Part shown: one piece after another, positions 1 to 5,882 of the stretch
Position numbering within the stretch: position 1 is the stretch's first letter
How the letters are laid out: each line of letters opens with the position of its first letter
Origin: QQUD01 sp039029915
GTDB lineage: Bacteria; Chloroflexota; Anaerolineae; Promineifilales; Promineifilaceae
Length of the DNA: 6,578 nt
Reading direction: 5' to 3'
Assembly: GCA_039029915.1 (NCBI GenBank)
Contig: JBCCFD010000442.1
Location: 1 to 6,578 of the forward strand
The notes under the pieces: model-generated
The model's input: the letters and a program-made list of their open reading frames with translations, nothing else
The model's database searches: none
What the model was told of the DNA's origin: nothing
Translations under genes and position numbers: made by a program

Positions 1-71
1 AATTAATAACTGATATTATGCAGACCGTTTCTGATTTCTAAACCGAGCCACCTTGCGCGGTGAAGACACCG

Positions 72-100
72 TTTGGAACATATGTGTAATTCTAGGTAAT
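72..100 (+). promoter_or_regulatory. Weak candidate promoter for malate dehydrogenase
   Basis: The 131 bases before the malate dehydrogenase start hold no gene. The only promoter-like pair I can offer is TTTGGA (72-77) and GGTAAT (95-100), separated by 17 bases; each half matches the sigma-70 consensus poorly. TGTAAT at 85-90 is a better -10 hexamer but has no good -35 partner. Some promoter should lie here, because the gene has its own ribosome binding site and no upstream gene is visible, but the exact position is a guess. Confidence 0.2.
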
Positions 101-131
101 AAACCTCTCTTTAAATCGTTAGGAGTTATAA

Positions 132-1115
132 ATGTCAAAAAGAACTGTAAAAGTTGCTGTAACTGGAGCCGCTGGGCAAATTGGTTACTCATTACTTCCT
201 CGCTTAGCCTCCGGTGAGGTATTTGGGCCTGATACTAATGTTGAACTACATCTTTTAGAAATTACGCCAGCAATTCCTGCCCTTGAGGGTGTCGTCATGG
301 AATTAAATGACTGTGCATTTCCACTGTTATCAAATGTGGTTGTGACTGATGACGCGAATATTGCTTTTGATGGCGTCAATTGGGCGTTGCTAGTTGGTTC
401 AAAGCCACGGGGTAAAGGTATGCTTCGCGGCGACCTAATTAAGGAAAACGGTCCGATCTTCGTTGGTCAAGGCCAAGCGCTTCAAAAAGGGGCTAGCGAT
501 ATTCGCATCGCTGTTGTTGGCAATCCCGCAAACACCAATTGCCTCATTGCAATGAATAACGCCCCAGATATTCCAAACGAGCGCTTTAGTGCTTTAACAC
601 GTCTTGATCAAAACCGTGCCTATGCCCAGCTAGCTCAGAAAGCAGGTGTAGCCATTACAGATGTAAGCAATGTCACCATTTGGGGTAACCATAGTGCAAC
701 CCAATACCCTGATACGGAAAATGCCAAGATTAATGGTAAACCTGTCGCTGAAGTCATCACCGATCAAGAATGGTTGCAGGGTGAGTTTATTACCACCGTG
801 CAAAAGCGTGGGGCGGCTATTATTGCCGCTCGCGGTAAATCTTCAGCTGCTTCAGCCGCAAATGCTACTTTAGATCACGTGATGAGCTTTGAACAAAAAA
901 CGGAAGAAGGTCACTGGTTCTCAGCGGCCGTTTGCTCAAAAGGACATTATGGCATTGAAGAAGGTCTTATATTCTCATTCCCATTGGTCAGCGACGGGAA
1001 CGGTGGCTATTCTGTTGTTGAAGGCTTAAGTCACAGCGATTTTGCTAAAGAAAAAGTAGCAGCTACGGAAACTGAACTGAAAGATGAGAAAGCTGTTGTT
1101 GCAGATTTGCTGTAA
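132..1115 (+). CDS. mdh: Malate dehydrogenase (NAD-type, cytosolic-like type 2)
   Basis: This enzyme interconverts malate and oxaloacetate with NAD+/NADH in the TCA cycle, in the cytoplasm. The 327 residues match the usual family length. The N-terminal Rossmann fold shows the nucleotide loop TGAAGQIGY (11-19), and Glu43 at the end of the second strand favours NAD over NADP. The substrate loop PRGKGMLRGDL (92-102) carries the expected Arg93 and Arg99. GNPANTN (130-136), RLDQNRA (157-163, with Asp159 and Arg162) and WGNHS (184-188, with catalytic His187) complete the active site. RGKSSAASAANA (234-245) is the typical C-terminal block. The start is firm: AGGAG (121-125) sits 6 bases before the ATG. 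It closely resembles, from memory, the Thermus-type enzyme rather than the LDH-like malate dehydrogenases. A terminator follows directly, so it is probably transcribed mainly alone. The gene looks intact and has no exact ACGGCCGT octamer, unlike its downstream neighbours. Confidence 0.97.
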   Translation: MSKRTVKVAVTGAAGQIGYSLLPRLASGEVFGPDTNVELHLLEITPAIPALEGVVMELNDCAFPLLSNVVVTDDANIAFDGVNWALLVGSKPRGKGMLRGDLIKENGPIFVGQGQALQKGASDIRIAVVGNPANTNCLIAMNNAPDIPNERFSALTRLDQNRAYAQLAQKAGVAITDVSNVTIWGNHSATQYPDTENAKINGKPVAEVITDQEWLQGEFITTVQKRGAAIIAARGKSSAASAANATLDHVMSFEQKTEEGHWFSAAVCSKGHYGIEEGLIFSFPLVSDGNGGYSVVEGLSHSDFAKEKVAATETELKDEKAVVADLL

Positions 1116-1133
1116 GTTGACCTTGCTTCGTTA

Positions 1134-2327
1134 ATGAATATGACAATTGGAAAACCGGGTCGTGCGGCTCGGTTTTTCTTTTCTTGGTTCGAGTTTTTAT
1201 GGCGTTGGGGTTTTCGTATCCTCACGTATGGTTTACTCCTGTCCATCGTGTTTAACTGGAGCTGGTTGTCAATCCAGCTTTTCTTAGCCCCGCCCTCCAG
1301 CTTGGTGAGAAAGATTGGTTGGCTGATTGTGGCCTTAATCTTAATGCAAATTATGGCGTCACTGATTCACGAATTAGGTCATTTGTTGGTTGGTTATTGG
1401 GTGGGGCTGAGGCTTCACCTGTTTATTATTGGCCCTTTGCAAATTATTAATGAGAGGGGGCAACTTCATTTTAGAGTGCGTCGTGGATTGGGAATCTTTA
1501 ATGGATTAACGGCTAGCCTACCCGTAAGTGAGGAAAATATTCGCCGAAAAATGCTGTGGTTTGCTTTCGGCGGCCCCTTGGCCAGCTTAATCATGGCGTG
1601 TGCTTCTGGCGGATTGTTTTTCTGGGTGGTGCAAAATCAAAATTGGTATGATCGGTTAGCTTGGCCGTGGGAGCTGATTTTGATTTTAGGTGCCTTTTCA
1701 TTCGCCACATTTTTGTCTACGTTGCGACCTGGAATATATCCCAATGGCTTTCCAACCGATGGCGGACGCATCTTAATTTTGCTCAAGAATCGGGAGCGGG
1801 CTGTTGGTTGGTGCGCGCAGGTGTTGCTTAACAAGGCTGATATGGCGGGGCAACGGCCGTCTACTTGGGAAAGCCATCTTATTGAACAGACAACGATTGA
1901 ACAAGAGCATTCACTGGATGCGCTGATGGGCCAACTTTTGGCGTATTACTGGGCATTAGACAGGGGGGATTTATCCCGAGCAGAGCAGCATCTCTTAGCG
2001 GCAAACCGAGAGCGGTTTTATGTGTCTGGTGGGTTTAAGCTGAAGGTAATGTTTGAATGTGCTTACTTTTATGCACGGTTCAAGCAAGATTTAGATGAAG
2101 CAGAGAAATGGCTAGCTTTTGTGCGTCGCCCTCATCCCCAGCTTCGCGCTCAATTTTACCGGGCCAAAACGGCCGTTTCCCTCCTCAACAATAACCTAAA
2201 TGAAGCCCGCGAATATTGGGAGCTGGCGCATCAAAGCTATACGGCCGTTGAACAAAAAAATGGGGTGTGGTACGCCGAAATGGACTGGATGGAAGAGTTG
2301 CGCGAGTTAATAAGTGGCCAAGATTGA
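1134..2327 (+). CDS. M50-family membrane zinc metallopeptidase with TPR-like C-terminus
   Basis: This is a probable intramembrane or membrane-embedded metalloprotease of the site-2-protease class. In 397 residues it shows hydrophobic helices near 27-50 and 62-78, and the zinc motif HELGH (79-83) inside a helix (His79, His83, catalytic Glu80). GGPLASL (146-152) is the second conserved M50 motif. A hydrophobic pair of segments follows near 150-167 and 178-198. PTDGGRIL (207-214) supplies the third zinc ligand, Asp209. No PDZ domain is visible. Residues 250-397 are soluble and helical, with three TPR-like hairpins (about 262-290, 305-330 and 340-370), suggesting protein binding. The family often cleaves anti-sigma factors or membrane proteins; the substrate here is unknown. 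The ATG at 1134 has no clear Shine-Dalgarno sequence and overlaps the mdh terminator; the ATG at 1140 is an alternative. A TTG at 1266 has GGAG just before it but would drop the first helix. The gene lies in the same frame as mdh, 18 bases downstream. It carries three ACGGCCGT octamers. Confidence 0.88.
   Translation: MNMTIGKPGRAARFFFSWFEFLWRWGFRILTYGLLLSIVFNWSWLSIQLFLAPPSSLVRKIGWLIVALILMQIMASLIHELGHLLVGYWVGLRLHLFIIGPLQIINERGQLHFRVRRGLGIFNGLTASLPVSEENIRRKMLWFAFGGPLASLIMACASGGLFFWVVQNQNWYDRLAWPWELILILGAFSFATFLSTLRPGIYPNGFPTDGGRILILLKNRERAVGWCAQVLLNKADMAGQRPSTWESHLIEQTTIEQEHSLDALMGQLLAYYWALDRGDLSRAEQHLLAANRERFYVSGGFKLKVMFECAYFYARFKQDLDEAEKWLAFVRRPHPQLRAQFYRAKTAVSLLNNNLNEAREYWELAHQSYTAVEQKNGVWYAEMDWMEELRELISGQD
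1151..1182 (+). terminator. Rho-independent terminator of mdh, inside the next gene
   Basis: AAAACCG (1151-1157) pairs perfectly with CGGTTTT (1170-1176). Inner G-T and G-C pairs close an eight-base loop, and the stem is followed by a T-rich tail (1173-1187, interrupted by C). This is a standard intrinsic terminator 35 bases after the mdh stop codon. It lies within the first codons of the M50 peptidase reading frame, where it encodes a Lys-Pro-Gly-Arg-Ala-Ala-Arg-Phe stretch. The same DNA therefore appears to serve as terminator and coding sequence, unless the peptidase starts further downstream. Confidence 0.8.
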
Positions 2328-2380
2328 TTAGTGAGTGGAGATGCTTAAAAAGCGATTTGTTGTTTCCCCTAGAAACACAA

Positions 2381-2402
2381 AAAGCCTCGTTATCGAGGCT
2401 TT
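2381..2402. terminator. Bidirectional terminator between convergent genes
   Basis: AAAGCCTCG (2381-2389) and CGAGGCTTT (2394-2402) form a perfect 9-bp stem with a four-base loop. It lies 53 bases after the stop of the M50 gene and about 140 bases beyond the stop of the convergent lipoprotein gene. Read on the minus strand, the stem is followed by a T-rich tail (TTTTTGTGTTT), which is a good terminator. On the plus strand only three T follow, so termination is probably weaker. It most likely insulates the two converging transcripts. Confidence 0.75.
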
Positions 2403-2406
2403 CTGC

Positions 2407-2445
2407 AGGAAGAGGAGAAAAGGAGAAGAGGAGAAAAAGAGGAAG
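2407..2445 (+). repeat. 39-base homopurine tract with 16-base internal repeat
   Basis: Every base from 2407 to 2445 is A or G. AGAGGAGAAAA occurs at 2411-2421 and again at 2427-2437, a period of 16. The tract lies in the convergent gap just after the terminator hairpin. It encodes nothing credible. Mirror-like homopurine runs can form triplex DNA, but no function is shown here; replication slippage of a short GA-rich unit would also explain it. Confidence 0.7.
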
Positions 2446-2537
2446 TAATCTGTCAGTTAGGAATATAGTACCAATTTATGGGGGGCACTGTTAGTCAGCT
2501 GGCTACATATCAGGTGTAAATTACTTTACAAATTGGA

Positions 2538-4091
2538 TCAATTTTGAACCAAGTTATTAATTTCATCGGCAATAATGTTAATTATGAGCTGATCAAGCTG
2601 TCCTACCGTGTAGGCGGTGTCTGTTGTCACTGAAGCTGATGTGTCACCGGTTGTTGTTCCTGTCGGTTCATCTGTGATAAACACAAAACGGCCGTTGGTC
2701 ATCTGGGCCAGTTGCCTAAAAATGTACTCTCCTTGCTCGTTCAAGCCACTGCTTGCGATAGGGAAAATTTTGAGACCCGCTTCGTTGGCATTTTGGATAG
2801 AAACTAGATAATCCTCTTCCTGACCGTAATCAAGATGAGGTGGGGCATCAGCCACCACAAAAATGAGCCCAATCCGCTTGTCACTGCGCCACGCCATGTT
2901 GTTTAGTCCTTCAGAAAGCGCGCTGTGCAAATCTTCTGGATAATCACCGCCTCCACCAGCCGTCACTAATTCTAAGGCATCGGCAAACGCATTGATATCG
3001 TTCGTAAACGGCGTTTGGCGCGTAATATAAGCATCCTCAATATCACGATATGTGACCATCCCGTATTGAATGTCAAGCGAGGCTGGCAGGTTGTTCACCT
3101 GACTGGCGATAAATTGAATGTTTTCTTTTAGCTCGTTAATCTCATCTCGCATGCTGGCCGTGGTGTCAATGACAAACAGCAGGTCCAGAGCAACGGCCGT
3201 ATTGTCAACCGTTACATTCAGCATTGAAAATTGCCATTCAAATTGAGCATCATTGACCGAAATATCTTCTACGAGAACATCATTTTCATGCTCGATGATG
3301 AGAGTGTAAGTTACGGCCGTGTTTGCAAAACTGTTTGGGAAAAAGAAGATAGACCCATCACTGCGTGTTGTCATCTGGGTTACTATTTCTTCGTTTGCCA
3401 CAAAGGTGATCGTTGCCCCCACGATAGGTTGTGTTTGACTATCTACAATCGATACCTTGATGCGGTCAGAAATATCTGCCAAAAGGACATCATCATTTGG
3501 ATAGCTGTTCAAATAAGCTAAATACGCCTCAAACTCGGCATTATCATCTAGTTCTCCAGCTGAAAGCTGATTGAGTTGAGATAGGGTTGTGTCAGGTGAG
3601 CTTTCTGTTGTATCACTAGAATCATCTGTTTGTGCGCGAACGTCGGGGTTGCTGATCTCAATTTGCTCACTATCGCCTGCTGTGCGTGTTTCTTCGACTT
3701 TTGGTCCACCTTCGGGAGTGGGGGGGATGTCACCGGCCCCTTCACTGCCAATGGCACCAAAATCATCCTGACCGCTTTCATCAAACTCAGTGAAATCCTC
3801 GTCATCCATTGCCTCATCCGCATCTTCTTCCGCCATCTCTTCGTCCATTTCTTCTTCAGCTTCCTCGACGGCCTCCTCTTCTACAATGACCTCCACCTCT
3901 TCGATCACGGTTTCAACTACGGTCACCTCGACGACTTCCCCTTCAACTTCAACCGTTTCTGTGACGACACGCGTCACCTCTACTTCAACCGTTTCTGTAA
4001 CGACTTCAGGGCTCATAGCGCCACAGCTTATGAGTAACAATATTAAAATGGTACTGAATACAAAAAATAAAAGTAGGCGTTTTTTATTCAC
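2538..4091 (-). CDS. Secreted lipoprotein with acidic stalk and von Willebrand A domain
   Basis: The 517-residue protein starts with a signal peptide (KKR, then a hydrophobic run to residue 21) and the lipobox L-I-S-Cys23, so it is probably lipid-anchored outside the cytoplasmic membrane. Residues 28-72 are a Val/Thr/Glu repeat with a 12-residue period. Residues 64-110 are extremely acidic, and 111-180 are a Ser/Thr/Gly/Pro-rich linker. About 205-290 looks like a small beta-sandwich of the carboxypeptidase-regulatory type (KVSIVD, then PIVGATITF). The vWA domain spans about 300-475. Its MIDAS metal site is D309-T-T311-A-S313, followed by GGGGDYPED (379-387) and VVADAPPH (412-419). This set resembles the vWA subgroup that uses GGDxPE and ADxPxH. 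It probably binds a protein or surface ligand through a divalent metal; no enzymatic domain is present. The start is the GTG at 4091, set by AGGAGG 6 bases upstream; a GTG 12 codons earlier (4127) extends the frame but lacks this support. It contains three ACGGCCGT octamers. The ligand is unknown. Confidence 0.9.
   Translation of the reverse strand: MNKKRLLLFFVFSTILILLLISCGAMSPEVVTETVEVEVTRVVTETVEVEGEVVEVTVVETVIEEVEVIVEEEAVEEAEEEMDEEMAEEDADEAMDDEDFTEFDESGQDDFGAIGSEGAGDIPPTPEGGPKVEETRTAGDSEQIEISNPDVRAQTDDSSDTTESSPDTTLSQLNQLSAGELDDNAEFEAYLAYLNSYPNDDVLLADISDRIKVSIVDSQTQPIVGATITFVANEEIVTQMTTRSDGSIFFFPNSFANTAVTYTLIIEHENDVLVEDISVNDAQFEWQFSMLNVTVDNTAVALDLLFVIDTTASMRDEINELKENIQFIASQVNNLPASLDIQYGMVTYRDIEDAYITRQTPFTNDINAFADALELVTAGGGGDYPEDLHSALSEGLNNMAWRSDKRIGLIFVVADAPPHLDYGQEEDYLVSIQNANEAGLKIFPIASSGLNEQGEYIFRQLAQMTNGRFVFITDEPTGTTTGDTSASVTTDTAYTVGQLDQLIINIIADEINNLVQN
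3946..4004 (-). repeat. 36-base tandem duplication encoding the stalk repeat
   Basis: A 23-base stretch at 3946-3968 recurs at 3982-4004 with one mismatch, a period of 36 bases. It encodes the 12-residue stalk repeat of the vWA lipoprotein (VVTETVEVE appears twice, 12 residues apart). The DNA is nearly identical, including at synonymous positions, so the duplication looks recent, and stalk length may vary between strains. Confidence 0.8.
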
Positions 4092-4097
4092 TGGTAT

Positions 4098-4103
4098 CCT
4101 CCT
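4098..4103 (-). promoter_or_regulatory. Strong Shine-Dalgarno that sets the lipoprotein start
   Basis: The minus strand reads AGGAGG, then six bases, then GTG at 4091. This is an ideal ribosome binding site. It places the start at that GTG, directly before Asn-Lys-Lys-Arg and a textbook lipoprotein signal peptide. The longer reading from the GTG at 4127 would put 12 unexpected residues, including two cysteines, before the signal peptide. Confidence 0.85.
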
Positions 4104-4130
4104 CAAGCAGACAACCGTTTTGCACACAGA

Positions 4131-4136
4131 AGTATA
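4131..4136 (-). promoter_or_regulatory. Candidate -10 box for the lipoprotein gene
   Basis: The minus strand reads TATACT here, five of six matches to the sigma-70 -10 consensus. It would start a transcript near 4124 with a leader of about 33 bases that includes the AGGAGG. I see no convincing -35 hexamer at 16-18 bases, so the call is weak or implies an activator. Confidence 0.35.
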
Positions 4137-4252
4137 AACGAAATGAAGAGCAAATTGGTTCCCGTAGGATTGTGTTTTGTGAAAACCAAAAAGTGTTTTG
4201 AAAAAGAAATGTTAAATTTTTGGGTTTCACCGAGTAAATCTCATTTCGTTAT

Positions 4253-4420
4253 GTGTTCCGAAGTTTCTAATTTTAAAACCCAGTTAGATAAATACTTCGG
4301 AACCCCGAGGAAACGAAGTTTAAAGCCAGCGCTTTATTCAAAACAGGAACCTCGTTTCACATAAGTGTTCCGAAGCTTTTAGCCGTCTTTTATTGAAAAT
4401 AGGAACTTCGTTTCACTGAA
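4253..4420. repeat. Three ~56-base tandem units with inverted ends in a divergent promoter region
   Basis: Units begin near 4253, 4309 and 4365. GTGTTCCGAAG occurs at 4253-4263 and 4365-4375, exactly 112 (2 x 56) bases apart. AGGAACCTCGTTTCAC (4345-4360) recurs as AGGAACTTCGTTTCAC (4401-4416), 56 bases apart with one mismatch. The second and third units are about 75% identical overall; the first is more diverged. A partial unit end (CTCATTTCGTT) precedes the first. Inverted copies link the units: GTTCCGAAGT (4255-4264) with ACTTCGGAAC (4294-4303), and GAAACGAAG (4310-4318) with CTTCGTTTC (4406-4414), both perfect. The block lies between the divergent lipoprotein and seven-helix genes. It could be regulator binding sites, a dispersed REP-like repeat or a structured RNA; the sequence alone does not decide. 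The neighbouring 4137-4252 is AT-rich with no gene. Confidence 0.75.
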
Positions 4421-4456
4421 TCTGAATTATTTCAAGAAATTTTTTTGAAATTTACC

Positions 4457-4462
4457 TATAAT
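4457..4462 (+). promoter_or_regulatory. Perfect TATAAT -10 box for the seven-helix gene
   Basis: TATAAT matches the -10 consensus exactly. Transcription would begin near 4469, leaving a leader of about 12 bases before the ATG at 4481. There is no good -35 hexamer 16-18 bases upstream, so activation from the adjacent repeat block is conceivable. If this box is real, the TTG at 4445, which opens the reading frame, lies upstream of the transcript and cannot be the start. Confidence 0.5.
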
Positions 4463-4480
4463 AGGGCGCAGAGAAAATCT

Positions 4481-5728
4481 ATGGAAAACTATGAACTTTG
4501 GATAGGGACAATTCTATTTGAGCTAACGTTTTGGCTGGCTCTATATCTCATGGGGCGGGAACCCAAAAATTTACTGGGCTGGTTTTCTGGGGGGGCGCTT
4601 TTAGCTACCTCTTTAACGGTGATTGTTAATATTCTGGGCCATTATGCACCCGCCATATCGCTGGCTCAGCAGATGCTTAGATGGCGGCAGTTTTTGTTTG
4701 TCTCTTCTTTATTTTTCTGGCTACTTCTTTTAATTCGTTTGGTACCCAGTGAGGCAAGATTTAGAAGCCGATTGAAAGAGTCTCGCGCCGCTTTGCTCAT
4801 TATCTTAACCGGCACAATCTTACTGGCGCTCGGAACTATCGGTGTTCTATTTCCAGTTGGTCTATCCGTCTTTTGGGGCATTGTTTACAGCGCTACCCTC
4901 TTTTTTGTGATGGGAACGGCCGTTGGCACAATTATTGCACAAGAGCGAACCGAGGCGTATTGGCCTGACTATTTGCGATCGCTTGATTATGCATTTTTTA
5001 TGGCCCTTCTGTTTGGGGTTCAAGTTGTCCTTGTCATGCGATTGGCGACTGATATTAATTTTGTCATGCTGACCCAATTGTACGGCACAATTGCAACGGC
5101 CGTAATCGTGCAGGCCTTTGCTTCTCGTCTTTCCGAATTTGTTGATCAAATCGCCTTTTTTACATTTCCAAACATTCGCCAAAAGCGGGCAAAATTGCGG
5201 GCCACCAGCTTGGCCGCTGCTCGCGTTGATGACTCGCTTAACTTACTTCAGCTTCCAGGTGATGAGTTTGCTAAGCTCACTCGCCGAGCAATTAGCGAAA
5301 TGGGAAACTTACCTCGTTTGGCGGCTAATCCATTAACAAATTTACCAATCATTACCCATCGCTTGCAGGAGCAGGGGCATGCGCTAAATACATTGGCTCA
5401 AGCCAATGAGCTAAAGCGAGTGCTGCAAAAGGGCATCGAGCGACTCAAACCGTTTGTGGACGAACCCTTCGGGACGACGGATGAGTGGCGGCACTACAAT
5501 GCGCTCTATTTTCCATACGTGATCGGTTTACGGCCGTATCGCCGCTACGTGACCATCAATGATCTTAGTCCGGTTGAAAAACAAGCCATGGAATGGCTAC
5601 GGGCTGAAGTGCCACCTCGCACACTTTATAATTGGCAGAAGGCGGCTGCCAAGCTAATCGCCCAAGATTTAAGAGAGCAAAGTCGTCAATTGCTCCGTGA
5701 ACAAAAAGAGATCGTTTTTTCTGATTGA
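4481..5728 (+). CDS. Seven-helix membrane protein with a soluble C-terminal domain, function unknown
   Basis: I do not recognise a named family. The 415-residue protein has about seven hydrophobic segments near 7-25, 35-54, 69-87, 103-124, 127-150, 168-188 and 195-214. A basic stretch (RQKRAKLR, 233-240) then marks entry to the cytoplasm, followed by about 175 polar, helical residues. Conspicuous blocks in the soluble part are LTRRAISEMGNLPRLA (266-281), DEWRHYNALYFPYVIGLRPY (334-353) and PPRTLYNWQKAAAKLIAQDL (378-397). Their composition looks constrained, like a real domain. The layout (7TM sensor-like N-terminus plus cytoplasmic module) recalls bacterial signalling receptors, but I see no histidine kinase, GGDEF, HTH or ATPase motif. 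The start is the ATG at 4481 rather than the TTG at 4445, because of the TATAAT between them; the ribosome binding site is weak (AGAG at 4470-4473). It is divergent from the vWA lipoprotein gene and contains three ACGGCCGT octamers. Confidence 0.85.
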   Translation: MENYELWIGTILFELTFWLALYLMGREPKNLLGWFSGGALLATSLTVIVNILGHYAPAISLAQQMLRWRQFLFVSSLFFWLLLLIRLVPSEARFRSRLKESRAALLIILTGTILLALGTIGVLFPVGLSVFWGIVYSATLFFVMGTAVGTIIAQERTEAYWPDYLRSLDYAFFMALLFGVQVVLVMRLATDINFVMLTQLYGTIATAVIVQAFASRLSEFVDQIAFFTFPNIRQKRAKLRATSLAAARVDDSLNLLQLPGDEFAKLTRRAISEMGNLPRLAANPLTNLPIITHRLQEQGHALNTLAQANELKRVLQKGIERLKPFVDEPFGTTDEWRHYNALYFPYVIGLRPYRRYVTINDLSPVEKQAMEWLRAEVPPRTLYNWQKAAAKLIAQDLREQSRQLLREQKEIVFSD

Positions 5729-5743
5729 CGGTTCCAAAACCTA

Positions 5744-5781
5744 TTTGGCACAGTTTGGCACACTTTTTCATCGCTTTGGCA
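5744..5781 (+). repeat. Three helically phased TTTGGCA direct repeats
   Basis: TTTGGCACA occurs at 5744-5752 and 5754-5762, and TTTGGCA again at 5775-5781. The spacings are 10 and 21 bases, one and two helical turns, so all three would face the same side of the DNA. They lie after the seven-helix gene and about 100 bases before the four-helix gene. This is the geometry of a cooperative protein-binding site, but no known operator is recognised. Confidence 0.45.
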
Positions 5782-5794
5782 TCTTGATTTCGGG

Positions 5795-5852
5795 TAAAAA
5801 GTAAACAGTGATGATAAAAAAAGAAACGCTTGAGTTACTTTTTATCATTCAC
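5795..5852 (+). promoter_or_regulatory. Leader with two mutually exclusive hairpins
   Basis: TAAAAAGTAA (5795-5804) is perfectly complementary to TTACTTTTTA (5835-5844). GTGATGATAAAAA (5808-5820) pairs with 5839-5852 through 13 pairs and one bulged T (5848), leaving an 18-base loop. Both stems use 5839-5844, so only one can form. The region directly precedes the ribosome binding site of the four-helix gene. Switching between stems is possible, but the arms are AT-rich, no T-tract follows, and no known riboswitch core is visible. Confidence 0.35.
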
Positions 5853-5882
5853 TATTCAATTTACAAAATTAGGAGATGACAG

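Noticed and set aside
58..71. Hairpin CGGTG-AAGA-CACCG before mdh as an upstream terminator
   Set aside because: It has only five base pairs with a weak T-tail and no visible upstream gene; chance is likely.
1117..1144. TTGACC and TATGAC as a promoter for the M50 gene
   Set aside because: The -35 is good and the spacing is 16, but transcription would begin near 1151, downstream of the ATG at 1134, and the -10 is poor.
3790..4137. Plus-strand Ser/Thr-rich open frame opposite the lipoprotein stalk
   Set aside because: It is the antisense image of the Glu/Val/Thr repeat codons, lacks a ribosome binding site, and the minus-strand frame has a signal peptide and a vWA domain.
4143..4364. Small open frame through the tandem repeats
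   Set aside because: It has no ribosome binding site, reads through non-coding repeat units, and has a composition unlike a folded protein.
4253..4420. CRISPR-like array
   Set aside because: The units are imperfect, similarity extends across the whole 56 bases rather than alternating repeat and spacer, and no cas gene is present.
4445..4480. TTG start giving 12 extra residues on the seven-helix protein
   Set aside because: A perfect TATAAT lies inside this stretch, the TTG has no ribosome binding site, and the ATG at 4481 leads directly into the first membrane helix.
4975..4982. Cyanobacterial HIP1 octamer GCGATCGC
   Set aside because: There is only one copy, so it is no evidence for a cyanobacterial origin.
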